Source: Nocardia cyriacigeorgica NBRC 100375 (lineage in GTDB: Bacteria > Actinomycetota > Actinomycetes > Mycobacteriales > Mycobacteriaceae). From it: DNA of 64,000 nucleotides. Below, one piece after another: positions 1 through 8,675 of the stretch (its first letter is position 1; the number at the start of each line of letters is the position of its first letter). The translations under genes were made by a program, and so were the position numbers. The stretch lies in the NCBI RefSeq assembly GCF_000308555.1, contig NZ_BAFY01000188.1, positions 1 to 64,000 of the forward strand. Reading direction: 5' to 3'. The notes under the pieces were generated by a model that was given only the letters and a program-made list of their open reading frames with translations, did no database searches and was not told the origin of the DNA.

Positions 1-75
1 CAATTCTTCTCGAATGTCCGTTTCGGTACGCAGGAGAATATCGTCAGCGTTTTCGATACCGCCGGTCCGAATTGA
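1..75 (+). CDS. 3' end of an unidentified gene (partial)
   Basis: The first reading frame is open from the window edge to a TGA at 73-75 and encodes 24 residues ending ENIVSVFDTAGPN. No start lies inside the window, so this could be the tail of a gene that begins upstream. The stretch is short and AT-richer than the rest, so chance is a real alternative. Between 76 and 266 I see no gene. Confidence 0.2.
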   Translation, partial: QFFSNVRFGTQENIVSVFDTAGPN

Positions 76-266
76 TCTCGTATCCGTCCACATGGCAGAT
101 ACCCCGTCGATAGCGCTCCGAATCACTCTGGAAGTTGGTAGATTTCGACCGAGGGTGGTCCGGCGCCGTACCGCCGCGGGGGTTTCATCGTTGTGATTCG
201 AGGATGTTTCTCGACTATGGCTGACAAAACGAATTCTCGGAAATCCACTTCGGCGGCGATGATCAG

Positions 267-1403
267 ATGACCTCCGCCGTCACCGCTTTCTCCGGTCGCG
301 GAGGAGCCACGACGTCGATCGCGCTCCAGCGATTCTCGGATCTGGTCACCGCGATCCACGACGCCGGCGCCGACCCGACCCGATGGGACAGCGCGCTCGG
401 TGCGATGACCGCTGCTTTCGGCGCCATCCGCGGACTGCTCGTCATCCCGGAGCCGGCCGGCAGCGGATTCGTCGTCACCGCCGCGGGCGCCGAACTCACG
501 CCGGGAATCCACGAGCACATCGTCCGCGCCGCTGACCGCATCCAGCAGCTGCCCTCCGGCGCGCCCGTCACCAGCGATGAAGTGCTACCTCCACGCGACG
601 GCGGCGACGGTGGCCGCGCCGATCCGGACGGCCTGGCCAACAGTTTCCTCGCCCGCCTCGACAGTGCGGTACCGCCCGCCTGGATCTGCCTGACCATGCC
701 CGCGCAGGTCGACACCGCCCGTCATTCGGCGGGCCGAGCGCTACTGAGCGTCCTGGTGCCGCACCTCGGGCGGGCATTGCGCAATCAGTCGACCTTGATC
801 GAGCTGACCCGCGAACGCGCCGTCGCCCTCGCGACCCTCGAGAAGGCGCGATACGGGATCATGATCGTCACCGCGGACGCCGCGGTGATCTTCGCCAACT
901 CCGCCGCCATGGATATCACCGGAGACAGCGACGGCCTGGCCGCCGACAGTTCCGGACGCCTGCGGGCCAGCCCGTCGGCCAATCACGCCCGATTGAGCAG
1001 GCTCATCCGCGAGGCCGCCGACCCCGACGGTTCCAGCGGCAATGTCGCGATCACTCGTCCGTCGGGCAGGCGGCCGCTGATCGTCCGCGTCACTCCGCTC
1101 GACGGAATGCCCGGCGCCCCCTCGCCCCGGCCGCGCGCGGTCTTGCTGCTGGTGGTGGATCCCGATCACGATCTGGAGCCGCAGCCGCGGGCCCTGCACG
1201 ATCTGTACGGGCTCACCGAGGCCGAGACGATGGTCGCCATGGGAGTCATCCGCGGCGACGGATTGCCCGCCGTGGCCGATCAGCTCTCGGTGTCGCTGTT
1301 CACCGCGCGCACCCACCTACAGCACATCTTCGTCAAGACCGGCACGCACCGCCAGGCGGAGCTGGTGCGCCTGTTGTTGTCGAGCGCTATTGCCGCGCAG
1401 TGA
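267..1403 (+). CDS. LuxR-family transcriptional regulator
   Basis: The 378-residue protein ends in a LuxR-type helix-turn-helix at about residues 310-375 (LYGLTEAETMVAMGVI, then SLFTARTHLQHIFVKTGTHR), which should bind promoter DNA. Residues about 180-280 look like a degenerate PAS sensor (GIMIVTADAAVIFANSAA). The first 170 residues match no domain I can name. No receiver domain or ATPase motif is visible, so it is not a two-component or MalT-type regulator. It is monocistronic and converges on the protease gene with 11 bp between stops. The ligand is unknown. The start is the first ATG after an AT-rich leader; its ribosome binding site is weak. Confidence 0.8.
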   Translation: MTSAVTAFSGRGGATTSIALQRFSDLVTAIHDAGADPTRWDSALGAMTAAFGAIRGLLVIPEPAGSGFVVTAAGAELTPGIHEHIVRAADRIQQLPSGAPVTSDEVLPPRDGGDGGRADPDGLANSFLARLDSAVPPAWICLTMPAQVDTARHSAGRALLSVLVPHLGRALRNQSTLIELTRERAVALATLEKARYGIMIVTADAAVIFANSAAMDITGDSDGLAADSSGRLRASPSANHARLSRLIREAADPDGSSGNVAITRPSGRRPLIVRVTPLDGMPGAPSPRPRAVLLLVVDPDHDLEPQPRALHDLYGLTEAETMVAMGVIRGDGLPAVADQLSVSLFTARTHLQHIFVKTGTHRQAELVRLLLSSAIAAQ

Positions 1404-1414
1404 TTTCCGGCGGC

Positions 1415-2071
1415 TCACACCGGACGGAAACCGGTTCCCGATCCGCCGCGCATGGCGACGTCGTCGAGAATCCGGGTGAAATTGACACCCACATGCGGGC
1501 CGAGGCACGGAACGGATACATATCCGTTGACCAGAGCCACCAACGTCGTGCCGACGACCACGGGCCCTCCGGAATCACCGACGAGCACACAAATCTGCGT
1601 CAGCGTCCAGGTCGCGGTATCGAACACGTCCCCGTACACCAGTCCGCATGTCTGCCCGGTCGTGCGCCCTTGCTTGCACGCGATCGCCGGGAATTGCGCG
1701 GGCAGACCGACTTCGGTGATCGTGGTCGCGCCGACCCGGTTCACCGGAATCACTTTGTCCGCGTCGAAGCGGATCACGGCGTAGTCGAGCTCCTTGTTGA
1801 CATAGTCGATGGTGCCGACCGGACCCGCTTCCGGATTCGATTCGGCGGAGACGCCGGCCCCCGGCTGGTTGCAGTGGCCCGCGGTGAAGCCGACCATCCG
1901 GCCGGTGTCGTCCCAGCCGAGGGTGGCGAGCGAACAGGTCGCTCCGTCGTCGAAGACGATGCCCGACCCACCGCCCAGTACTACCGGGGGCGCCGCCTGG
2001 GCGCTCCCGATCGTCGTGCCCGCCAGGCCGAGGATGGCGGCCGCGAGCACGAGAAGGAATCCGCCGAACAT
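1415..2071 (-). CDS. secreted S1-family (chymotrypsin-like) serine protease
   Basis: This is a small exported serine protease of 218 residues. A signal peptide occupies residues 1-27 (FLLVLAAAILGLAG, cleavage after SAQA). The triad is readable: His66 in GFTAGHC, Asp97 in KELDYAVI and Ser167 in GDSGGP. The size fits actinobacterial S1 proteases without a pro-domain. The ATG at 2071 is preferred to longer frames because GGGAG lies just upstream and it places the signal peptide at the N terminus. Paired cysteines (C46/C67, C132/C142) suggest disulfides. The natural substrate is unknown. A small secreted protein is encoded immediately upstream on the same strand. Confidence 0.85.
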   Translation of the reverse strand: MFGGFLLVLAAAILGLAGTTIGSAQAAPPVVLGGGSGIVFDDGATCSLATLGWDDTGRMVGFTAGHCNQPGAGVSAESNPEAGPVGTIDYVNKELDYAVIRFDADKVIPVNRVGATTITEVGLPAQFPAIACKQGRTTGQTCGLVYGDVFDTATWTLTQICVLVGDSGGPVVVGTTLVALVNGYVSVPCLGPHVGVNFTRILDDVAMRGGSGTGFRPV

Positions 2072-2166
2072 GGTTCTCCCAAAGGTGGTCGGCCGAAGAT
2101 CGGGGGGCACTCCCGAACCGAGTACGAGAGTGCCCTCACGTCCCCTCGGTCCTGGCATCGGTCGGA

Positions 2167-2409
2167 TCAGACGACACACACCGGGAAGAGGATCGGCACC
2201 GTGATCAGCACAATCCCGCAGGCGAGGAACGCGCCGGGGATGGTGATGAACGGTGACAGCACGGCCGGCTGGACTTCGACCGGAACCGGTGCGACTGGTG
2301 CGGGAGCGGGCTCCGCGGCCGGTGCCGCGCTCGCTACCCCTGCGCCCATCGCGATCAACGGCGCGCACGCCGCTGCTGCTATGGCAGAGCGAACCTTGGT
2401 GCTAGTCAT
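2167..2409 (-). CDS. small secreted Pro/Ala-rich protein
   Basis: This 80-residue protein has an N-terminal signal peptide (VRSAIAAAACAPLIAMGAG, cleavage near VASA-AP), a Pro/Ala/Val-rich stretch, and a hydrophobic C-terminal half with two cysteines. The start at 2409 is supported by AAGGGAA upstream; a longer in-frame ATG lacks such a site. It lies 95 bp upstream of the S1 protease gene on the same strand and may be co-transcribed with it. It resembles the short exported proteins common in Nocardia and mycobacteria, but I do not recognise a family. Its role is unknown. Confidence 0.6.
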   Translation of the reverse strand: MTSTKVRSAIAAAACAPLIAMGAGVASAAPAAEPAPAPVAPVPVEVQPAVLSPFITIPGAFLACGIVLITVPILFPVCVV

Positions 2410-2588
2410 GACATTTCCCTTACTGTCAGCATTCTTGGTCATGGCCGACCCGGGTCCCCGGGTTGCCACAACGTTCAGCACAGCACCGTCCGGGCGGAAA
2501 ATCCTCACGCGAACAGATGAGATGGGTTCGCCGAGACCGAAAAAGTCACCGAGTCGGGAAATGACACAGGTTCACACTCGCCATGATA

Positions 2589-2623
2589 TTTGAACGATGG
2601 TACAACTTGTACTACCGTTCAAA
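2589..2623. promoter_or_regulatory. 35-bp palindromic operator upstream of the efflux gene
   Basis: The sequence runs from TTTGAACG to CGTTCAAA around GGTAC-AACTT-GTACT and is a near-perfect inverted repeat with two mismatched pairs. It ends 20 bp before the GTG of the MFS gene and overlaps the likely promoter region. The partner TetR gene lies at the end of the same transcription unit. This is the classical layout of an autoregulated TetR-controlled pump. The link to that TetR is inferred. Confidence 0.75.
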
Positions 2624-2643
2624 TAACTACCTGGGAGGGTGCC

Positions 2644-4257
2644 GTGTCGCGAGTCGACATCCGAAGTACGGCCACGCGCGAGTGGGCGGGCCTTGGCCTG
2701 CTTGCGCTGCCGACGATGCTGCTCGGCCTCGATGTCACCGTGCTGTATCTGGTCCTGCCGAGAATGGCCGAGGCGCTGAATCCGTCTGCGACACAGACAC
2801 TGTGGATCATGGGCGCCTACGGCTTCTTCATCGCCGGATTCCTGCTCACCATGGGAACCCTCGGCGATCGGATCGGGCGCAGGCGCCTGTTGGTGATCGG
2901 AACGACGGCTTTCGCGGCGGTATCGATCCTCGCCGCCTTCGCCCCGAACGCCGAACTGCTGATCGTGGCGCGCGCCCTGCTCGGAGTCGCCGGGGCGACG
3001 CTCATGCCCTCCACACTGTCGTTGATCTCCAATATCTTCCGCAACGCGCGGCGGCGCGCCGTCGCGATCGGCATCTGGGCGACGATGTTCGCGCTCGGCA
3101 TGGCCGCCGGACCCGTGATCGGCGGCGCGCTCGTCGACACCTTCTGGTGGGGTGCGGCATTCCTGCTCGCCGTTCCCGTCGCCGCCATCGTGGTGGCCCT
3201 CGCGCCGATTCTGCTTCCCGAACATGCCGATCCACACGGCGGGCGGCTCGATCCGGTCAGCGTCGCGCTGTCGCTGGCCGCGATCCTTCCGGTGATCTAC
3301 GCGGTCAAACACGCCGCCGCCCATCGGCCCGATCTCGGCACGGCGTTGCTCGCGCTCGCCGGCCTGGTGGCCGGAGCTGCTTTCGTGCGACGTCAACGGG
3401 GCCTGACCGCGCCGCTGCTGGACGTCACGCTCTTCGCGAACCGGGCATTCTCCGCGGCGCTGGGTGTGCTGCTGATCGGATTGATCGGCGTCGGCGGAAC
3501 GATGTACCTGGTCACCCAGTATCTCCAGCTCGTCGAAGGCATGACGCCGTTCACCGCCGGGTTGTGGATGGGGCCGCCTGCGCTGGCGATGTTCGCCGCG
3601 GCGATCGGAGCGCCACTCCTGGCGCGTCGGATACGACCCGGACTGCTGATGGCGGCCACACTCGGCCTGTCGGTGATCGGCTACGCACTGCTGACCGTCG
3701 CGGGCACCGGAGATACCGTGCTGGTGGTCGCCGGATTCGCCTTCGTTTACCTCGGACTCGGTGCGATCGCCGCCCTCGGCACCGATATGGTCGTCGGCGC
3801 CACCCCGGCCGCCCAGTCCGGTTCGGCCGCGGCCATGTCGGAGACGGTCCAAGAACTCGGCCTCGCTGTGGGAGTCGCGGTCCTCGGCAGTCTCACCACC
3901 GCGCTCTACACCGCCCGCATGACCGCGCCCGCGAATCTCACAGCGGCGGTCGACGGCCGTGTCACCGACAGTCTGGCCGGGGCGCTCTCGGTCGCCGATC
4001 AGGTTCCGGCCGAGACGGTGCAGGCAGCGCGGGAGGTGTTCACCAGCGGCGTCAATGTCGCCGCCGCCGTCGCCGGTGTCGCCATCGTGGCGGCGACCGT
4101 AGTCTGTCTGGCGACCTTGGGGCACCTCCGTCCGCTCGGCGGCGATCATGACGACGACGCCGCCGAGGCGATGTGCCCGACCGGCCCGGAGCCCGCAGGA
4201 GGGGAGCATGGACACCGCGAGCGAGCCGATCGACGGGCGCAGGGCCAGGGGCAGTAG
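2644..4257 (+). CDS. DHA2-type MFS drug/H+ antiporter (EmrB/QacA family)
   Basis: This 537-residue integral membrane transporter with about 14 hydrophobic helices would extrude drugs or other hydrophobic compounds in exchange for protons. DHA2 hallmarks are present: the first-helix region LGLDVTVLYLVLP, motif A (GTLGDRIGRRRLLVIG) and a motif-C-like LGMAAGPVIGG. The GTG start at 2644 follows GGGAGGG closely; an ATG at 2590 lies inside the palindromic operator and is unlikely. The 3' end overlaps the TetR gene by 50 bp, so the two are translated from one message. Expression is probably controlled by that TetR acting at the operator. The substrate is unknown. Confidence 0.88.
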   Translation: MSRVDIRSTATREWAGLGLLALPTMLLGLDVTVLYLVLPRMAEALNPSATQTLWIMGAYGFFIAGFLLTMGTLGDRIGRRRLLVIGTTAFAAVSILAAFAPNAELLIVARALLGVAGATLMPSTLSLISNIFRNARRRAVAIGIWATMFALGMAAGPVIGGALVDTFWWGAAFLLAVPVAAIVVALAPILLPEHADPHGGRLDPVSVALSLAAILPVIYAVKHAAAHRPDLGTALLALAGLVAGAAFVRRQRGLTAPLLDVTLFANRAFSAALGVLLIGLIGVGGTMYLVTQYLQLVEGMTPFTAGLWMGPPALAMFAAAIGAPLLARRIRPGLLMAATLGLSVIGYALLTVAGTGDTVLVVAGFAFVYLGLGAIAALGTDMVVGATPAAQSGSAAAMSETVQELGLAVGVAVLGSLTTALYTARMTAPANLTAAVDGRVTDSLAGALSVADQVPAETVQAAREVFTSGVNVAAAVAGVAIVAATVVCLATLGHLRPLGGDHDDDAAEAMCPTGPEPAGGEHGHRERADRRAQGQGQ

Positions 4258-4768
4258 GCGGCGCGCCGAGATCATCGAAGCCACCCTCGCCGTCGTCACC
4301 CGCGACGGGGCCGCCGGCGTCACTCACCGCACCGTCGCCAAAGAGGCAGGCATCACCACCAGCCTCAGCACCTACTACTTCGCCACCCTCGACGACCTGC
4401 TGGTCGCGGCCCTGTCCTCGGTCGCCGACACCTACACCGCGCGCATCCGCGAGATCATGGACGCCCCCGGCGACAAGCTTCGCGGGCTGGCCGAGCTGAT
4501 CGTCGAATCCGCGGGCCCCGCCCGAGAGCGAGCGCTCGCCGAACGCGAGCTGTCCACCCTCGCCGCCCGCCGCCCCGCACTCGCGCCGGTCGCCTTGCGC
4601 TGGCGAACCGACGTCGCCGAGCTCGCCGCCACCCTCACCGACGACCCCGACGCGATCGCGGCCGTCGTCGCCGCCACCGACGGACTGTGCACGGCCCTGC
4701 TGCTCGACAATGCTCCCGCCGACCCCGACTACGTCCACCGCATCCTGCATCGCGCACTGGCGCGATGA
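4208..4768 (+). CDS. TetR-family repressor of the adjacent efflux pump
   Basis: The 186-residue protein has a TetR N-terminal DNA-binding domain at about residues 15-62 (RRAEIIEATLAVVTRDG, then GVTHRTVAKEAGITTSLSTYYFATLDDLL) and a helical ligand-binding C-terminal part. The ATG at 4208 has GGAGGGGAG upstream and lies inside the 3' end of the MFS gene, so the two are translationally coupled. The most economical role is repression of its own operon through the palindrome at 2589-2623, relieved by the pump substrate. That assignment is inferred from position. Confidence 0.85.
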   Translation: MDTASEPIDGRRARGSRRRAEIIEATLAVVTRDGAAGVTHRTVAKEAGITTSLSTYYFATLDDLLVAALSSVADTYTARIREIMDAPGDKLRGLAELIVESAGPARERALAERELSTLAARRPALAPVALRWRTDVAELAATLTDDPDAIAAVVAATDGLCTALLLDNAPADPDYVHRILHRALAR

Positions 4769-4884
4769 GCGTCGCCCGGCAGCTCACACGCCTGGGAACC
4801 CCGATGCCCGGCGCCGCCGGGTACGGTGTCAAAGCCCCCGATCACGGTGCGGTGTTCCTGCTGAATAAAACTGGATGATTATCG

Positions 4885-6429
4885 ATGAGTACTACCGCCG
4901 ACAAACTTGCCGATCTGCGTAAGAAGCTCGAGATCGCGCAGGAACCGGCCGGCGAGGCGGGGGCCGCCAAACGCGCACGTAAGGGCATTCCGTCGGCCCG
5001 CGACCGCATCGACATGCTGCTGGATCCGGGCACCTTCGTCGAGCTCGGTGCACTCGTGCGCAACCCCAATGACAAGGACGCCCTCTACGGCGACGGCGTG
5101 GTCACCGGACGCGGCCTGGTCGACGGCCGGCCGGTCGCGGTGTTCTCCCATGACCAGACCGTGTATGGCGGCACGATCGGCGAGATGTTCGGCCGCAAGG
5201 TCGCCGCGATCATGGAGCTGGCGGGCAAGATGGGCTGCCCGCTGGTCGGCATCAACGACTCCGGCGGCGCGCGCGTCCAGGAGGCCGTCACCTCGCTGCG
5301 CTGGTACGGCGAGCTGGCGACCAAGATGGAACCGCTCTCGGGTGCGGTGCCGATGGTCTCGCTCATCCTCGGCAACTGCGCGGCCGGCGCGGTGTATCAG
5401 CCGATCTGCACCGACGTCGTGGTCGCCACCGAGAGCGCGCACATGTTCGTCACCGGCCCCAAGATCATCGAGGACGCCATCGGCGAAAAGGTCGACATGG
5501 AGGAGCTGGGCGGCGCCTACAACCAGGCCGCCTACGGCAATATCCACCACGTCGCCAAGGATGAGGCGGCCGCCTTCGCGTGGGTCCGCAACTACCTGAG
5601 CTACTTGCCGTCGAGCGCGGTCGAGCAGCCGCCGATCGTGAACCCCGGCCTCGAGCCCGAGATCACCGAATCCGACCTGTCGCTGAACACGCTCGTCCCC
5701 GACTCCGACAACGCCGTCTACGACATGCACGACGTGCTGGTGCGGATCTTCGACGACGGCGAATTCCACGAAATCGGCGCGGCCGCAACGAAGAACCTCA
5801 TCACCGGTTTCGCCCGCGTCGACGGCCGCCCGGTCGGCGTTGTCGCCAACCAGCCGACCGTGCTCGCCGGCGCCCTCGACGCCAAGGCCAGCGACAAAGC
5901 CGCGCATTTCATCCACATCTGCAACGCCTTCGAGATCCCGCTGGTGCTGGTGGTCGACACTCCCGGATTCCTGCCCGGTGTGGAACAGGAGAAGGTCGGC
6001 GTCATCAAGCGCGGCGGCCGCTTCCTGTTCGCGTACGTGGAGGCCACCGTCCCCAAGGTGACGGTGGTGGTCCGCAAGGCCTACGGCGGTGGCTGGGCGG
6101 TGATGGGCGCCAAGGCGCTCGGCTGCGACGTCTACCTGGCCTGGCCCACCGCCCGCATCGCGGTCATGGGCGCCGAGAGCGCCGTCGGCCTGACCCAGCG
6201 CAAGATCCTCGACGCCACCCCCGACGATCAGCGCGCCGCGGTCCGTCAGCAGATGATCGACTTCTACAACGCCACCATCGCCACCCCGTGGATCGCCGCC
6301 GAACGCGGCTATATCGATGCGGTCATCGAGCCGTCGGCGACGCGCCTGGAGCTGCGTAAGGCGCTGCATCTGCTGCGGGACAAGCAGGTCATCCGGTACC
6401 CGCGCAAGCATCACCTGCTGCCGCTGTGA
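4885..6429 (+). CDS. acyl-CoA (propionyl/acetyl-CoA) carboxylase beta subunit, carboxyltransferase
   Basis: The 514-residue protein is a full-length biotin-dependent carboxyltransferase. It would move CO2 from carboxybiotin to an acyl-CoA and make malonyl- or methylmalonyl-CoA for fatty, mycolic or polyketide synthesis. Both crotonase-like halves are present: the N-terminal half has [14 protein letters not shown] and [11 protein letters not shown], and the C-terminal half has [13 protein letters not shown] and [12 protein letters not shown]. It resembles mycobacterial AccD5/AccD6 and PccB; sequence alone does not fix substrate choice. No alpha (biotin) subunit is adjacent, so it must pair with one encoded elsewhere. 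The gene is monocistronic and ends at a strong hairpin shared with the convergent hydratase operon. Confidence 0.92.
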   Translation: MSTTADKLADLRKKLEIAQEPAGEAGAAKRARKGIPSARDRIDMLLDPGTFVELGALVRNPNDKDALYGDGVVTGRGLVDGRPVAVFSHDQTVYGGTIGEMFGRKVAAIMELAGKMGCPLVGINDSGGARVQEAVTSLRWYGELATKMEPLSGAVPMVSLILGNCAAGAVYQPICTDVVVATESAHMFVTGPKIIEDAIGEKVDMEELGGAYNQAAYGNIHHVAKDEAAAFAWVRNYLSYLPSSAVEQPPIVNPGLEPEITESDLSLNTLVPDSDNAVYDMHDVLVRIFDDGEFHEIGAAATKNLITGFARVDGRPVGVVANQPTVLAGALDAKASDKAAHFIHICNAFEIPLVLVVDTPGFLPGVEQEKVGVIKRGGRFLFAYVEATVPKVTVVVRKAYGGGWAVMGAKALGCDVYLAWPTARIAVMGAESAVGLTQRKILDATPDDQRAAVRQQMIDFYNATIATPWIAAERGYIDAVIEPSATRLELRKALHLLRDKQVIRYPRKHHLLPL

Positions 6430-6434
6430 CCGTC

Positions 6435-6475
6435 GATCCGCCGGTGCCCATTCGGTGATGTGGCACCGGCGGATC
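6435..6475. terminator. bidirectional terminator-type hairpin
   Basis: A perfect 14-bp stem (GATCCGCCGGTGCC at 6435-6448 pairing with 6462-6475) with a 13-nt loop lies between the converging carboxylase gene and the hydratase operon. There is no long T tract, as is common in actinomycetes. The right arm touches the stop of the activator gene. Confidence 0.75.
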
Positions 6476-6827
6476 AGGCTTCGAGCCTGGCCCGCACGGC
6501 GTCGAGGCGCTGCTGGAGTTCGGCCTCGTCGATGACGCCGCGGGCGACCAGGGTGTGTGCCAGCGCGACGAGCTGGTTTTCCGGGTAGGGCAGGTCGGCG
6601 TAGAGGGTCGCGGTGAGCCGGTCCTCGTCGGCACGGCGTTGCTCGAGGTGCGGTACCGGCGGTGTGCCCGCGGCGCGATCGAGCGCATCGCACATGCCGT
6701 CCAGGCTCGTCTTCCACGGGGGAACCAGATTGGTGACGCCGTACTCGGCCGCCATCCGCGGCCATACCTGGTTGCGCGCCACGATCTTTCGCAACGGCGC
6801 GATCTCGGGCTCGTCTACCGCACTCAC
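6474..6827 (-). CDS. hydratase activator / cobalt-insertion protein (P15K, P14K-like)
   Basis: This 117-residue protein resembles the N-terminal part of nitrile-hydratase beta chains, as do the activators P14K (nitrile hydratase) and P15K (thiocyanate hydrolase), which load cobalt and help oxidise the ligand cysteines of the catalytic subunit. Recognisable parts are VARNQVWPRMAAEYG and a helical C terminus (YPENQLVALAHTLVARGV). The GTG at 6827 follows GGGGAG at good spacing. It starts 14 bp after the stop of the catalytic-subunit gene and is the last gene of a three-gene operon. Its role is inferred from family and position. Confidence 0.75.
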   Translation of the reverse strand: MSAVDEPEIAPLRKIVARNQVWPRMAAEYGVTNLVPPWKTSLDGMCDALDRAAGTPPVPHLEQRRADEDRLTATLYADLPYPENQLVALAHTLVARGVIDEAELQQRLDAVRARLEA

Positions 6828-6841
6828 GCTGGGGTCTCCCC

Positions 6842-7543
6842 TCAGTCCACCGGATGGATCCCCGGCCGGGTTTCGGTGATGACATTGCTGGTGACGCCGG
6901 GCTTGGGCAGCGCAACGCCGATCAGGCAATCGCGGGTGACGATCTCGGCGAGCCGATCCTCATCCCATCCGTCGGCGCCTTCCGGGCGCACCGGCATCAC
7001 CATGAAGCGGTGCTTCTGGTTGGAATCCTGCACTCGAATGGCCACATCGTCGCCCAGGTACAGCCCGAACTCGGCGAGAACCTGGCGTGGCCAGCGCACC
7101 ATGCGCCGGCGATAATTCGGGGTGCGATACCACTCGGGCGAATTGCCGAGAATCGGTCGTGGATAGCACGAGCACAGGGCGCAGACGATCACGTGGTGCA
7201 GGGTCGGAGTGTCTTCGAGAAGCTCGAATGCGGTGAAATCACTGGGTGTTCCGAATCCGGTGGGTTCGAGCCAATCCACCCCGACTTCCTTGCTCGCCGT
7301 CATCGGCTCGGTGAGGGCGAGGTTCTTGAAGTCCGGATCGAGCCAGGCGCGGGCGACGAGGTGCGCGGCCGGAGTCGGGCCGATCTGCTCGGCGAACTCG
7401 GTGAAGCGCCGATGCTCCTCGGCGGTGAAAATGCCCTTCTCGATACATAATTCGCGCAGCGCGATCTCCAGGACTTCGAAGTCGGTGACTTCGTCCACCA
7501 TCGGCGCCACGGTGCGGTCGTGCTCGTGGTCGTGGTCGGACAT
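6842..7543 (-). CDS. catalytic subunit of a cobalt hydratase (thiocyanate hydrolase gamma / nitrile hydratase alpha type)
   Basis: This 233-residue subunit should carry a low-spin Co(III) centre that hydrates a nitrile-like substrate. In thiocyanate hydrolase the products are carbonyl sulfide and ammonia. The metal loop reads VCALCSC; known cobalt enzymes have VCTLCSC and iron enzymes VCSLCSC, so the Ala is unusual. Flanking text (SPEWYRTPNYRRRMVRWPRQ, DSNQKHRFMVMPVRPEG, VTRDCLIGVALPKPG) is closer in my memory to thiocyanate hydrolase gamma than to nitrile hydratase alpha. The N terminus is His/Asp-rich (SDHDHEHD), also as in the thiocyanate enzyme. The ATG at 7543 follows GAAAGGG. It is the middle gene of the operon. 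Substrate specificity is inferred. Confidence 0.85.
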   Translation of the reverse strand: MSDHDHEHDRTVAPMVDEVTDFEVLEIALRELCIEKGIFTAEEHRRFTEFAEQIGPTPAAHLVARAWLDPDFKNLALTEPMTASKEVGVDWLEPTGFGTPSDFTAFELLEDTPTLHHVIVCALCSCYPRPILGNSPEWYRTPNYRRRMVRWPRQVLAEFGLYLGDDVAIRVQDSNQKHRFMVMPVRPEGADGWDEDRLAEIVTRDCLIGVALPKPGVTSNVITETRPGIHPVD

Positions 7544-7579
7544 GGAATCCCTTTCTGGCGGGGAGCCGAAACGAGTCAC

Positions 7580-8419
7580 CTACGCCGCGTGCTTCAGCCA
7601 GCGTTCGGGGAGTTCGGTCTGCAAGGTGTCGTTCGCCGTACCGGTGTAGCCGTCCCACAGTTCGGAAAGGTCGAATCGAACGACGTAGAACCATTCGGGT
7701 TTCGCGTCCGGGCGGTCCCACGTCTCGTCCTCGGCGGCCGGGCTTTCGTAGGCGACCGAAGCGATCTCTCCGGTGGCGCCGCGGACGTATTCCGGAGTGC
7801 GCGTATACAGCAGCGCAGGCATATCGCGCACGGTCACGGCATCACCGACTCGGAAGCCGGGTTCTCCCGCCCGACCCGCGAACACCTGCGGATCCCCCTT
7901 GCCGACGGCACGAATGTGGTGCTCGTTGCGTACGACCTGCGCCCCGTCCCCTTCGAACTTCGGCTGCGCCGCCAACGCCTTCCCGGCGAGCCCGCCGTCA
8001 TACCGCGCCCGAACCTCCTCCATCCGCTCACTCAACTCACCGAGCGCGATGTGGTGCTTCTCCACGAGAACCCGCGCGACAGCAAGCAGCCAGCGCCCGT
8101 AATACGGAAGCCCCAGGTAGATGGCCCGACCGACGTCCACGTTGCCCATCCGGCGCCGCTCCTCCGACAGCCAGATCCCCCGCCAGGCCAGCACCTCACA
8201 GATCACATAGGTGTTGTGCTCCCACACCTCGTACTGCTTGTTCTCGAACTTCATCGGCGCGTCCGGTTCACCACCGACGTCGTGCACGGTCTTCAGATAC
8301 GCCTTCAGGCGTTTGTGGTCGAGCAGATCCGGTGTCGGCGCATCGGGAAGTTCGGGATAGGCGGAGTGGAGCCTGGCCACCAAATCCAGCTGAGCGGCCC
8401 GCTCCGCGGCGGTACTCAT
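7580..8419 (-). CDS. fused beta-alpha subunit of a thiocyanate-hydrolase-like / nitrile hydratase beta protein
   Basis: The 279-residue protein is the non-catalytic partner of the cobalt subunit. Residues about 35-140 (VHDVGGEPDAP, LAWRGIWLSEERRR, LGLPYYGRWLLAVARVLVEK) resemble the separate beta subunit of thiocyanate hydrolase. Residues about 165-279 (KGDPQVF, YTRTPEYVRGATGEI, YESPAAEDE, NDTLQTELPERWL) resemble its alpha subunit, an SH3-like fold. In Thiobacillus these are two genes; here they are one, as in nitrile hydratase beta. The ATG at 8419 follows GGGAG. This is the first gene of the operon, so the promoter should lie in 8420-8675. Confidence 0.85.
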   Translation of the reverse strand: MSTAAERAAQLDLVARLHSAYPELPDAPTPDLLDHKRLKAYLKTVHDVGGEPDAPMKFENKQYEVWEHNTYVICEVLAWRGIWLSEERRRMGNVDVGRAIYLGLPYYGRWLLAVARVLVEKHHIALGELSERMEEVRARYDGGLAGKALAAQPKFEGDGAQVVRNEHHIRAVGKGDPQVFAGRAGEPGFRVGDAVTVRDMPALLYTRTPEYVRGATGEIASVAYESPAAEDETWDRPDAKPEWFYVVRFDLSELWDGYTGTANDTLQTELPERWLKHAA

Positions 8420-8675
8420 GAAGGCTCCCTTCACAGCGGCCTGGTCGACTACTGGACAGCACACCTCACAGATCGAATGTATGCCTCATCGTTGCTGGTG
8501 GGTAGCATTCCGGCGGATTTTCGCGCGACTCGGCGGCACACTGTTTCCCAGTGACGTGGCGGCTGCGTCGCGCATCGGCGTCACGGACCACGTTTGGACC
8601 GGACATGCGGAGAAATGCCCACCGTAAGCGAGCTCGACCGATACCCCGGTCGCGCACCGGCGCAGAGGAGCAGCC

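Noticed and set aside
2572..4323. 583-codon minus-strand frame opposite the MFS efflux gene
   Set aside because: Its sequence is a low-complexity shadow of the transporter codons, without start signal or motifs.
4879..6915. 678-codon open frame on the minus strand opposite the carboxylase gene
   Set aside because: Arg/Asp/His-rich mirror of a strongly conserved gene; it arises from the high-GC third position and has no domain of its own.
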